Positions 18,145-26,219 of a stretch of 64,000 nt of DNA are shown here, piece by piece. The stretch comes from Caulobacteraceae bacterium UBA3198. GTDB lineage: Bacteria; Pseudomonadota; Alphaproteobacteria; Caulobacterales; Caulobacteraceae. The stretch covers positions 448,428-512,427 of the forward strand of contig DEWY01000013.1 in assembly GCA_002363865.1 (NCBI GenBank), read 5' to 3'. Positions within the stretch are counted from its first letter, which is position 1. Every line of letters begins with the position of its first letter. The translations under genes and the position numbers were made by a program. The notes under the pieces are model-generated. The model worked only from the letters and a program-made list of their open reading frames with translations, was not told the DNA's origin and made no database searches.

Positions 18145-19140
18145 TCAGCTTGCGGCGCTCCTGAGCCTGGGAAGGCCTTCGGTGTGCCATCGCCAGGCGC
18201 TGTCGAGAATCTCGGAGAGGCTAAAACGGGGTACCCAGCCAAGCACCTCACGAGCCTTCCGGTTGTCGGCGACCAGGGCCGGCGCGTCGCCCTCCCGGCG
18301 TGGGGCGTCAGCAACCTCAAAGGGACGGCCCGAAACGGCGCTGACGGCGTCGACCAGCTCCTGAACCGTGGAGCCGGTCCCTGTGCCCAGATTGAATGCC
18401 GCGCTCTCGCCGCCTGCCAGCAAGTGCTTCAGAGCGCGGACATGGGCGTCGGCCAGGTCCAGGACATGGATATAGTCCCGCACCGCGGTGCCATCCCGGG
18501 TCGGATAGTCCCGGCCGAAGATCTTGAAGCCGGCGTTTGCGCCCATGGCCGCGGCGATGGCCAGCGGAATGGCGTGTGTCTCCGGATCGTGCCACTCGCC
18601 GATACGGGCTTCGAAGTCGGCGCCGGCGGCGTTGAAGTAGCGCAGGCAAACCGACCGGAACCCAATGTAGCGGTCCAGGTCGCTGAGGATCTGCTCGACC
18701 ATCAGCTTGGTGCGGCCATAGGGGTTAAGCGGCGCCTGGGGATGGCTCTCATCCATCGGGATCTGCTGGGGATCGCCATAGGTGGCGCAGGTCGAGGAAA
18801 AGACCATGGCGCCGACGCCGGCACGGCGGGCGGCCTCGATCAGGGTCAGGGCGCCGGAAACGTTGTTGTCATAGAAGCGGTCGGGATGACGCACAGACTC
18901 GCCCACCTCGATCAGGGCCGCGAAATGCAGGACGGCCACCGGGCGGTGCTTGACGAAAACCTCGTCCAGGCGCGCGGCGTCGCGGATGTCGCCGATCTCC
19001 AGCGGGCCCCACTGAGCGAACTCGGCATGGCCGTTGCTCAGATTGTCATAGGCCACGGGCAGAAACCCAGCTTCGGCCAGGCGAAGACTGGTGTGGGAGC
19101 CCACATAGCCCGCGCCCCCCGTGACCAAGACCGTCGGCAT
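18145..19140 (-). CDS. galE: UDP-glucose 4-epimerase
   Basis: Interconverts UDP-glucose and UDP-galactose. The 331-residue product starts with VLVTGGAGYVGSHT (NAD loop), contains FSSTCATYG and the catalytic YGRTKLMVEQIL (Tyr-x3-Lys), then RYFNAAGAD and ends with a typical GWVPRFSLSEI region. ATG 19140 fits the family better than GTG 19152. Divergent from a small membrane-protein gene. It would supply UDP-galactose to the adjacent polysaccharide pathway. Confidence 0.94.
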   Translation of the reverse strand: MPTVLVTGGAGYVGSHTSLRLAEAGFLPVAYDNLSNGHAEFAQWGPLEIGDIRDAARLDEVFVKHRPVAVLHFAALIEVGESVRHPDRFYDNNVSGALTLIEAARRAGVGAMVFSSTCATYGDPQQIPMDESHPQAPLNPYGRTKLMVEQILSDLDRYIGFRSVCLRYFNAAGADFEARIGEWHDPETHAIPLAIAAAMGANAGFKIFGRDYPTRDGTAVRDYIHVLDLADAHVRALKHLLAGGESAAFNLGTGTGSTVQELVDAVSAVSGRPFEVADAPRREGDAPALVADNRKAREVLGWVPRFSLSEILDSAWRWHTEGLPRLRSAAS

Positions 19141-19401
19141 TGCGCTATCCACTGTCGCCCCCTGGCCGTCTAGCTGCGGGTCCTATCGCCATGACGACAG
19201 GACCAAGACAAATTTGAGATCGCCGCCCTTCAGGCGGCGGCGAGATGAGTCGTCGGGACGCCCACCTTGGGCCCACGCGATCGGCGTCGGCCGAGGCTGA
19301 ATCTCAAGCTATCTCGGCCAAGATCAGGAAAGTCTTCGCGCAGAGAGAGTTTGTTAGCCGCCACCTGTTATCACCTGCTGGACCTTCGGGAGGAACCGGA
19401 C

Positions 19402-19683
19402 GTGGGCGCCAAACTTAAGCCTTTGACCGCAGAAGCGGTCGCAACACCTGAAGCTGCCTCGCCGGAGCCTGCGCTCTGGTCGGCCAGACTGGCTTCGCCG
19501 AGTGATCTCGGCGCTGAAAGTCCGGCCCTGCGGCTCCAGGATCATCTGCGCCGTTCGCTCGAGGCGGCGCCGCAGGATAACTGGTCGGCCCGCCGAACCC
19601 TGGCCTTTGTGGTCGCGACCTGTGGCGCATTCTGGATCGCCACAGCGCTACTTTTCCAGCTGGCGGCCCGCGCGCTCGGCTGA
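19402..19683 (+). CDS. Small protein with C-terminal membrane anchor
   Basis: I do not recognise a family. GTG 19402 is chosen because GGGAGGA lies 7 bp upstream; the frame is open further upstream but without a site. The 93-residue product has an Ala/Pro-rich, mostly polar N-terminus and one hydrophobic segment near the C-terminus (TLAFVVATCGAFWIATALLF). It is the only plus-strand gene between galE and the Wzc-like gene, and its stop lies 22 bp from the end of that convergent gene. A role with the polysaccharide machinery is possible from location only. The gap to galE holds a 7-bp GC hairpin (19221-19239). Confidence 0.6.
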   Translation: MGAKLKPLTAEAVATPEAASPEPALWSARLASPSDLGAESPALRLQDHLRRSLEAAPQDNWSARRTLAFVVATCGAFWIATALLFQLAARALG

Positions 19684-19705
19684 GCCCGCGAACCGCCGAT
19701 CTGGA

Positions 19706-21961
19706 TCAGCTCACATAGTACTTTTTGTACTCTGCGTAGTAATAGCCCGGATCGCCGTAGCCATACTTGGCCTGCTGCTTCATATCGACCTGGGTGAGCG
19801 CAACGCCCGCAAGATGGGCGCCTGTGCCTGAGAGCAGCCGGAAAGCCGCCTCAATGGCGTGCTGCGGGGTCTTGCGCCAGTGGGCCAGGAAGACCACCAC
19901 ATCAGCCTTGGGTGCCAGAACGCGAGTGTCGGCCACCGGAAGGACCGGCGCGGTGTCCAAGATCACCAGGTCATAAGTGCGACGAAGTTCTTCGAGCAAG
20001 CGGTCCATGGCCGCAGAGCCAAACACGTCCTTGGGCGTCATGCTGGATTTTGCGAGCGGCAAAAGGCGGGCGCCGGTCACCTGATCAGTGGTCAGGACCT
20101 CTTCCAGCGTAGCTTCGCCAGCCAGAACCTCGATCAGCCCGCGGGCGGGTTCTGCACCAAACAGCCGGTTCACAGAGCGACGGCGCAAGTCGCAGTCGAC
20201 CAGGATCACCCTCAGCCCTTGCTGGGCGGCTGAGCGGGCCAAACAGACCGAGGTCGTCGTCTTGCCTTCGCCAGGGAGGGAGGAGGTGATGGCCACCACC
20301 TTTACGGCTTCGCCCAGCCTGGAGTAGATGACCGACGCGCGTAGATTGCGGAAGGCTTCAGCGAAGCTCGAGAGCGGCTTGTCGATCACGTAGTCGATGG
20401 GCGATCCCATCTTCCCTTCTGCGACAGAGGCGAGCAGCGGAACCGCGCCAAGGTAAGAGACTTCCAGGCGGTGCTCCACGTCCTCGGCTGTGGCAAGACC
20501 AGAGTCCAACATCTCAGCGAGAACGACAGCGCCCAGACCGCAGCCCATGGCCAGCACCAGGCCCAGAGCGAGGTTCAGAGGGACCTTCGGCGAGCTCTGC
20601 CCCGTCGGGATGGTGGCCGAGGAAACGACGCGAGCATCGGACTGCTCAATTCCCTGCTGCGAGCTCGTCTCCTTGTAGCGGTTCAGGTAGCTCTCATAGA
20701 GGGTCCGGCTGGCCTCGGCGGTGCGTTCCAGCTCATTCAGCCGGACTTGAGCCTGATTGTTGCCCACAAGCGTGCCACGGGCGTTAGAAAGACTGCCCCC
20801 GATGGCGGCGGCCCGCTGCCGCGAGACCTGTACCTTGGCTTCAAGGTTGGAGATGATCCGCTGGATCTCGGCCTGAATCTGAGCGTCGATGTCGGTCAGC
20901 TGGCGGTTGGCGGTCAGCATTTCAGGATGCCGCTCACCATAACGGCCTTGCAGGTCAGCGACCTTGGCCGAGACGGTGGCCCGTTGTTGGCGGAGCTGCT
21001 GAATAACGGGAGAGCTCAGCGCCTCGCCTAGGTCGTCACCAGACGAGCCGCGCGCAAGCTGGCTGCGGGCAGTGCTAAGGCGCGCCTGATCCTCCGCGAC
21101 CTGTGCACGGGCCTCCGAGAGGCTCTGATTGTAATTTGAAATCTCGGTTTCGGTGAGATTCGTGCCAGCGGCGCTTAGGAGGTTGTTGGCGATCCGGTAG
21201 TTCTGCACCGCCGCCTCGTCGGTCAGCACCTGCTGTCGCAAGCCGTCAAGCCGCGTGTTCAGCCAAGTGTTGGCCTGTTGGGTCGCGTCAAACTTCGCCT
21301 CCAGCTGCTCCAGAAGATAGAGTTCGGCGAACTTGTTGGCGATGGTCGCGGCTTTGGTCGGGCTCTCGGATTCGAAGCTCACATTAATGACATAGGTGAG
21401 ACCAGCCCGGCGAACCGAGAGGCGACTGAGCACCGCATCAACGATGCGTTCTTGCGCCTTTTGCTGGGCGATCGGGTCATCAGGAATATCCCGAGGCTTG
21501 GCCGACGAAACGACGCCAAGCACCGAGTCCTTCACGTTGGAAAGCAGGCTAGGTGGCGCAAGCTCCGAGTTGAACTCGGGATCCTGAGATAGTTGCAGCG
21601 CATTGACCACGCGCTCGGCGAGACGCCGCGACTTGAGGATTTCTACCTCGGTGTCGACAACGCTAGAGTCTGCCGGCAGGCCAGACAGGACAGCCTCGAC
21701 ATTGACCACCTGCTCTTGACGGGTGTCGAGCATCACGTTCGCTGTCGCCGTATACATCGGCGTTGCGGTGAAGGTGATGAAGATGGCGGCTAGGAAGACA
21801 AGCGCCGCAACGGCGCCAAACAGGCGAACTCGGCGGCGGAAGATGTTGAACAACCGCCGGAGATCAAACTGGTCAGCCAACCCACCGCCTGATCGGCGGC
21901 CGGACATCCCACCGGCCTCCTCGGAGGTCGGTTCTGCGGAGGGATGAGAGAAAGCGTTCAT
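19706..21961 (-). CDS. Wzc-type polysaccharide co-polymerase and tyrosine autokinase
   Basis: Inner-membrane protein controlling chain length and export. The 751 residues begin with a Wzz domain (first membrane helix ~50-72), a long periplasmic coiled coil with GNVR-like region (~230-430), and a second helix (~460-482). The cytoplasmic BY-kinase follows: Walker A SSLPGEGKTT (~552-562), Walker A' VILVDCDLRRRS (~582) and Walker B LVILDTAPVL (~662). The tail is a tyrosine cluster with eight Tyr in the last 20 residues, the autophosphorylation site in this family. Co-polymerase and kinase are fused, unlike the split HfsA/HfsB arrangement known from Caulobacter holdfast genes. A convergent small gene lies downstream and an outer-membrane barrel gene upstream. 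Confidence 0.93.
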   Translation of the reverse strand: MNAFSHPSAEPTSEEAGGMSGRRSGGGLADQFDLRRLFNIFRRRVRLFGAVAALVFLAAIFITFTATPMYTATANVMLDTRQEQVVNVEAVLSGLPADSSVVDTEVEILKSRRLAERVVNALQLSQDPEFNSELAPPSLLSNVKDSVLGVVSSAKPRDIPDDPIAQQKAQERIVDAVLSRLSVRRAGLTYVINVSFESESPTKAATIANKFAELYLLEQLEAKFDATQQANTWLNTRLDGLRQQVLTDEAAVQNYRIANNLLSAAGTNLTETEISNYNQSLSEARAQVAEDQARLSTARSQLARGSSGDDLGEALSSPVIQQLRQQRATVSAKVADLQGRYGERHPEMLTANRQLTDIDAQIQAEIQRIISNLEAKVQVSRQRAAAIGGSLSNARGTLVGNNQAQVRLNELERTAEASRTLYESYLNRYKETSSQQGIEQSDARVVSSATIPTGQSSPKVPLNLALGLVLAMGCGLGAVVLAEMLDSGLATAEDVEHRLEVSYLGAVPLLASVAEGKMGSPIDYVIDKPLSSFAEAFRNLRASVIYSRLGEAVKVVAITSSLPGEGKTTTSVCLARSAAQQGLRVILVDCDLRRRSVNRLFGAEPARGLIEVLAGEATLEEVLTTDQVTGARLLPLAKSSMTPKDVFGSAAMDRLLEELRRTYDLVILDTAPVLPVADTRVLAPKADVVVFLAHWRKTPQHAIEAAFRLLSGTGAHLAGVALTQVDMKQQAKYGYGDPGYYYAEYKKYYVS

Positions 21962-22049
21962 GGAAATCGTTGTCCCGAAACAGGCCTTGCAACTTTAGTG
22001 GCCTGCAAGCCAGAGGCCATGGAAGGCCGAACGACGCCGGGAGAGTAAT

Positions 22050-22074
22050 CGGCCAGGCCTAAATAGCCTGGCCG
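22050..22074 (-). terminator. Hairpin after the outer-membrane barrel gene
   Basis: CGGCCAGGC, loop CTAAATA, GCCTGGCCG: a perfect 9-bp stem starting 7 bp beyond the barrel gene's stop. There is only a weak T-rich tail on the minus strand, so it may attenuate or protect mRNA rather than stop all transcription into the Wzc gene. Confidence 0.55.
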
Positions 22075-22080
22075 TTATAA

Positions 22081-23391
22081 TCAGAACTGCAGCGCCACAG
22101 TCGCGCCGACCTTATTCACCTTAAAGTCCTGACCGCCGAAGCCGCTGGAGTCCATGTCCATATGGCTGTAGGCGACGGTCACACCGACGTTGCGGTTCAG
22201 CAAGTAGGTCGCGCCGACGCCGGCATTGAACCGGTCATCCTCCCGGGTGATGCCCTGATAGTCATCCTTACCCGTCGAGACATTGCCGGTCAGGATGACG
22301 TTGCGCATCAGCTCGTGGTCAACCTTCACCCCGAGATTCGCCGAGGTGTAGCCGGCCGAACCCGGCGAGGCGCTTTCTTCAATCGTCCGCGACCCGGTGA
22401 AGGTGACCGTGGTCAGCTGGGTGGGGAACCACTCCACCTGGGCCCGGGCGCCAAACCCGTCGATATCGCCCAGGGTCGGGTCATCATATTCTTGGCTCAG
22501 ATAACCGACGGCGATTTCGCCGCGGGCGGTCGCGCCAAGCTCAAAGTTCGAACCCACCAAGGCTTGCGTGCCTTCGGAGTCGCGAACCAAGGTGACGGCC
22601 GGACGCGCGAGCCGGTAGTCGCGCACGTTGCGGCTGACCTCGAGGAAGATCGCCGTGGCGGGGCTCACCGCATAGTCAGCGCGCGCGGTAACCACATGCT
22701 CATCGCGGTCGCGGTACTGCTGGGCGATGATCCCGCCGCCGAGGTTGCGGCCATCTTCATAGTCAAAGCTCTTGAAGGCATAGCCGCCCGACAGACGGAG
22801 GCGATTGAGTTCGTGGCTGACGGCGGCCCGAGCGGCCGTGGTCTCGTATTCTGTGGGTTCAACCGCACCGACCACGGCGTTCGGCGAGGTCCGCGGCTCG
22901 ACCAGGTCGGCCCAATCGAAGCCGAGCGTAATGAAGCTGTTACGCTGAATATCAATCTGAGCGGCGGCGCCCACCGAAAGGTCTTCTGAGTTTTCGGTGT
23001 CAAAATCCTGATAGCGCAGGATCGAAGACCGGGCATAGGCATTCAGCGCATGCCGAGACCAATCAGAGGAGATCGAAATCTCCGGCGCGACCCGCCAGAT
23101 CAGGTCGTCAGTTTCGCCGCCGTCGGTCGCATAGATGTTGTCGTTGTGCTCAACGCCCAGCGACAGTTTCGGATAGGCCATGAAGGAGCCCATCCGGAGT
23201 CCGACGGCTTGGTAGCCGTCGCGCGGGCGCTGCATCACCGACACGTTACGATCACGAGCGAAATTGGTTTGAGCGTCGGCTGCCGCAGCCATCCGGCCAG
23301 CGGATTGAGCGGCCGCTGGGCTGGAGAGACCGGCGGCGATTGCGATCGCCGCCCCGGCCATGAGCACTCTCTTGTCCGCAGTCACGGGCAT
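22081..23391 (-). CDS. Outer-membrane beta-barrel protein of the polysaccharide locus
   Basis: The 436-residue protein has a signal peptide (residues 1-29, ending AAAQ) and then regular alternating beta strands to a C-terminal aromatic residue (VALQF), the mark of outer-membrane barrels. It resembles the BBP2_2/DUF2320 barrel proteins found in exopolysaccharide clusters. Motifs include YPKLSLGVEHNDNIYAT and repeated strand pairs with Y/F-x-D ends. ATG 23391 has AGGGG upstream. Lying between the Wzc and export genes, it may help polymer cross or attach to the outer membrane; that function is inferred. Confidence 0.8.
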   Translation of the reverse strand: MPVTADKRVLMAGAAIAIAAGLSSPAAAQSAGRMAAAADAQTNFARDRNVSVMQRPRDGYQAVGLRMGSFMAYPKLSLGVEHNDNIYATDGGETDDLIWRVAPEISISSDWSRHALNAYARSSILRYQDFDTENSEDLSVGAAAQIDIQRNSFITLGFDWADLVEPRTSPNAVVGAVEPTEYETTAARAAVSHELNRLRLSGGYAFKSFDYEDGRNLGGGIIAQQYRDRDEHVVTARADYAVSPATAIFLEVSRNVRDYRLARPAVTLVRDSEGTQALVGSNFELGATARGEIAVGYLSQEYDDPTLGDIDGFGARAQVEWFPTQLTTVTFTGSRTIEESASPGSAGYTSANLGVKVDHELMRNVILTGNVSTGKDDYQGITREDDRFNAGVGATYLLNRNVGVTVAYSHMDMDSSGFGGQDFKVNKVGATVALQF

Positions 23392-23450
23392 ACCCCTAGT
23401 TTCGTGGGCTGCGCATCGCGCAAATCCAGGTTGAGATGTTCAAGTCAGTC

Positions 23451-23485
23451 CCACGAGGAGGGAGCCCTCGGCCCGCTCCTCGTGG
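23451..23485 (-). repeat. Perfect 10-bp inverted repeat inside the operon
   Basis: CCACGAGGAG, a 15-base G+C-rich loop, then CTCCTCGTGG, lying between the Ala-rich gene and the barrel gene. No T tract follows on the minus strand, so an mRNA-processing or stability hairpin is as likely as a terminator. Confidence 0.5.
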
Positions 23486-23497
23486 TGTACCAATTGC

Positions 23498-23983
23498 TTA
23501 CGGCGTAGCGCCCGGCGGCACATAGACCGGCGCAGTAATGGTCGTGGGCGGCGCCGGCGGGGGCGGAGGCGCCGCGTTTTGGACAGCGGCAGGGGCCTGA
23601 GCAACAGCGAGCTGGGCCGCGGCTGAGGCCGTCTGAACGGCCGCCGTCACGGCAGGCGTGCTGATGCCGGCTGCGGCGATCAAGGTGGCGGCCTGGGTGA
23701 CGGCAGCAGCGATAACGGACGCCGGCAGGCCGCTGGCGGCGACGGTCGATGCAATGGCGGCCTCGACGGCGGCTTCCTGAGCTTCCGGGGACATGCCCTC
23801 AGTCGCCGCGACGGCGTCAGCCACGGCAACAGCAATAGCTTCGGCCAGAGCTTCGGCCTGAGCGGCCTCGGTGGTCGTAGTCTGGGCGACCGCAACAGCA
23901 GCTGGGAGCGCAACGAGACCGAAACCGGTGACTGCAACCATGGCGCGCGCCACGGCGCTGGCGCCAATCACTTTGAGGCTCAT
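23498..23983 (-). CDS. Alanine-rich secreted protein of unknown function
   Basis: No family recognised. The 161 residues start with a signal peptide (to about residue 33, AVAVAQ). A long Ala-rich, probably helical stretch with regularly spaced Glu/Gln follows (AAQAEALAEAIAVAVADAV), then a Pro-rich tail (APPPPPAPP, then VYVPPGATP). About 35 percent of residues are Ala. It is co-directional with, and between, the O-antigen ligase group and the outer-membrane barrel gene, so it is probably made with the polysaccharide machinery. It could be a periplasmic scaffold or wall-linked spacer; nothing in sequence proves this. Confidence 0.65.
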   Translation of the reverse strand: MSLKVIGASAVARAMVAVTGFGLVALPAAVAVAQTTTTEAAQAEALAEAIAVAVADAVAATEGMSPEAQEAAVEAAIASTVAASGLPASVIAAAVTQAATLIAAAGISTPAVTAAVQTASAAAQLAVAQAPAAVQNAAPPPPPAPPTTITAPVYVPPGATP

Positions 23984-24176
23984 GTCGCCTCTCCCCTTAA
24001 AAACGTTAACGGCGTAGCTGCCGTGCCCCTCCTATGGCCATAAGACGCGCCGTTTCTCAAGGGGGTTCGTGCTGTGGTGCAGTATTAGGGCCCCAAAGTG
24101 TGTCATTCTCGCGCGTCGATTGAACCTCGTCCGCCTCTTCTTGCGGCATAGGCAAGTTCGAGCGAGGGTTTGCGCC

Positions 24177-24737
24177 CTATTTGGGGGGGCGGCGCTTCAG
24201 TCGCTCACGCCAGAATACCGCCGGCACCGCACCTGTTGGCGAGGTGACAGCTTCCAGGGTTGCGACCATTTCGCGACGACGCGACGTTTTTAGGAAGGTC
24301 GTGGCCTCGGTTTCGACCTGCTTCCGTAGCTCAGGTGTCAACGCGCCCCAATACTCGAGGGCGAAGCCGACGCGCCAAGTTGATACATACTGATCTAGCG
24401 GCAGCAACTCATAGGAGAGCTCGAGGTGCGCGAGGCCCTCAGCGCTGAGCTCACCATCCAGGCTATCGAGATAAGCCAATCGCAGGCGTGAGCTGGAATC
24501 ATAGGGCGCCTCGGCTAGCGCGCGATGACTGGCCTGGGCTGCCGCGGTCAAATCCGGCGGCGTGGCGGCAAGCGCAGCGTTGGCCGCGTGGCTTTGGCCG
24601 AGGGTCAATATGAGAGGGGAGGGGGCGGGGCTTGACTGGGGCGCCAAGGCCGCGAGGCCAGCCGCCGTGGACCCCAGGGTCGCTAGGGGAAGAAGGGTCA
24701 GGCCGATGATCTTGAAGGCCGATGTGCGGGCGATCAT
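24177..24737 (-). CDS. Membrane-anchored protein downstream of the O-antigen ligase
   Basis: 186 residues with an N-terminal hydrophobic segment (FKIIGLTLLPLATLGSTAAG, a signal anchor or signal peptide) and a helical domain with repeat-like Ala/Leu patterns (AAQASHRALAEAPYDSSSRL; AHLELSYELLPLDQY) resembling a single degenerate TPR. The ATG at 24737 overlaps the ligase stop as ATGA, so the two are translationally coupled. A longer frame to 25022 is only a shadow of the ligase. Small partner proteins of this kind often follow Wzy/ligase genes; no function is known to me. Confidence 0.7.
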   Translation of the reverse strand: MIARTSAFKIIGLTLLPLATLGSTAAGLAALAPQSSPAPSPLILTLGQSHAANAALAATPPDLTAAAQASHRALAEAPYDSSSRLRLAYLDSLDGELSAEGLAHLELSYELLPLDQYVSTWRVGFALEYWGALTPELRKQVETEATTFLKTSRRREMVATLEAVTSPTGAVPAVFWRERLKRRPPK

Positions 24738-26092
24738 CGCTGCGACCCCTGCGACATGGAAAACTGCAGCCCGAGCAGATAGCTCCACATCAGCGCGACA
24801 GACGGCGTCTGTAGAGCGAAGTCGGTAACACCGTGCACCAGCACCGCAAGATTGGCTGCAATCAGCGCGAAGAGGAGATAGGTCATCCGCGCTCGGCGCA
24901 GACCCCGCCACAGGCTTATGATGACCACCGACGCAATGGCCCCAAACATGGGCAGCGCGCCGATAAGGCCCGCCTCCTCCAGCCACTGGATATAGACGTT
25001 GTGGGTCGCTCGGACCGTCCACATGGAGGCGAAGTTGGTGGTGTCGAGCAGGATGCGGTGAATGGTGTCGAAGGTTCCAAGCCCGTAGCCGCCAATCGGG
25101 GCGGCCAGGAAGGCCCGCCAGTGCATCGCGAACATCTCGGCTCGGCTACTTGCGTCTTGGTCGAAGGATGTGAACCGCTCCAGCAGCCGCTCGCCGACGA
25201 AGTAAAGGCTGGCCATTGCCGCAACCACTGCGGCGAGCATGATGAGCGACACACGGCTCCAGGTGACGCGTCCCGCGAAGAGTAGAATGATCACGAGTCC
25301 GAGGACGCCGGCGGCAGTTCCCAGGGCCGCGCCCCGTGAGGCCGTGGCCAGCAAGCAGCCCACAAGGATGATCAAGGCCGCCCAATAGCCGGTGGCCGCC
25401 TGAAGCGCTTGACCCGCCCGCACGCTCCGCAAGTCCCGCAGCAGCGGACCCAAGGTGACGATGACCATGACCGCGAAAAAGGTGCCGGCCGTATTGGGGC
25501 TCATCAGGGTCCCCTCCAGGCGGCCCCGCTGGGTCTGATACTGAAGGCCCGTCGCGAAGTTGAAAAACGCCCAAAGTCCAAAGATTGCTGAGAGGGCGAT
25601 CAGCAGATTGACGGTCGTCTTCGCCCGACCATCTGCAGCGCCGGTGGCTGCCCCCACCAGGAATATGCAGCCCAGCCCCAAGAGCTTTATCAGCTCCAAG
25701 GTGGTCGCCGAGCGGTCAATGGTGGCTGAGCCGTGCGCCTGTCCCACATAGGCCCAGACGGGGTGGGCGCCGGCCGGTCCGTAGGGAGTGAGAGATAGGG
25801 CGCCCGTCAGCAATATGAGGCCAAACAGCACCGCCGGAATGGCCAGTCCTCGGACCCGCAGCAGATCTCGCCGAATGCTCGGGACCGCGACGCAGGCCAG
25901 CAACAGGATGGCGGCCGCGCCCACGGCGATCAGGCTCGCCTCGATCCGCAGAGCGCCGTAGGCCAAGTGGGCCAGGAAGATGAGGCCAAGCCCCGCAGAC
26001 GCCAGGCCGGCGCCTTCCGGCGGCGGCCAAAGCCGCCGCCGAGGCGAGCTGCCGTCTTCGCGCGTTCGCCCTGCGCTGCGTCCTGAGCTCAC
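24734..26092 (-). CDS. O-antigen ligase / Wzy_C-family membrane protein
   Basis: Integral inner-membrane protein of about 452 residues with 11-12 hydrophobic segments and the Wzy_C signatures TLMSPNTAGTFFAVM, ATASRGAALG and, in the periplasmic loop, GYGLGTFDTI with THNVYIQWLEEAGLIGA (conserved His-Asn). GTG 26092 follows GGAGAGG at 7 bp; the frame continues to TTG 26128. The family covers O-antigen ligases, polymerases such as HfsC, and bactoprenol oligosaccharide polymerases. As a Wzy-like gene already lies at 12.1 kb, the two blocks may make different polymers. Confidence 0.88.
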   Translation of the reverse strand: MSSGRSAGRTREDGSSPRRRLWPPPEGAGLASAGLGLIFLAHLAYGALRIEASLIAVGAAAILLLACVAVPSIRRDLLRVRGLAIPAVLFGLILLTGALSLTPYGPAGAHPVWAYVGQAHGSATIDRSATTLELIKLLGLGCIFLVGAATGAADGRAKTTVNLLIALSAIFGLWAFFNFATGLQYQTQRGRLEGTLMSPNTAGTFFAVMVIVTLGPLLRDLRSVRAGQALQAATGYWAALIILVGCLLATASRGAALGTAAGVLGLVIILLFAGRVTWSRVSLIMLAAVVAAMASLYFVGERLLERFTSFDQDASSRAEMFAMHWRAFLAAPIGGYGLGTFDTIHRILLDTTNFASMWTVRATHNVYIQWLEEAGLIGALPMFGAIASVVIISLWRGLRRARMTYLLFALIAANLAVLVHGVTDFALQTPSVALMWSYLLGLQFSMSQGSQR

Positions 26093-26219
26093 CTGCCGCC
26101 TCTCCCCCCACGGCGTCGCCGCGCGCAACGCCCCTTTCGGCGCTCCGTAGGGCGCTAGCCCTAGCGTGACCGATTGCGGGAGCGTGGCTCGCGTCGAGCG
26201 CCCTCGCCAGAGGTTTCTC

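Noticed and set aside
18124..19173. 349-codon plus-strand frame
   Set aside because: Complete antisense overlap with galE; composition is typical of the opposite frame of a real gene.
24738..25022. 95-codon upstream extension of the protein after the O-antigen ligase
   Set aside because: It overlaps the ligase coding region; the ATGA overlap at 24734-24737 gives a natural coupled start.
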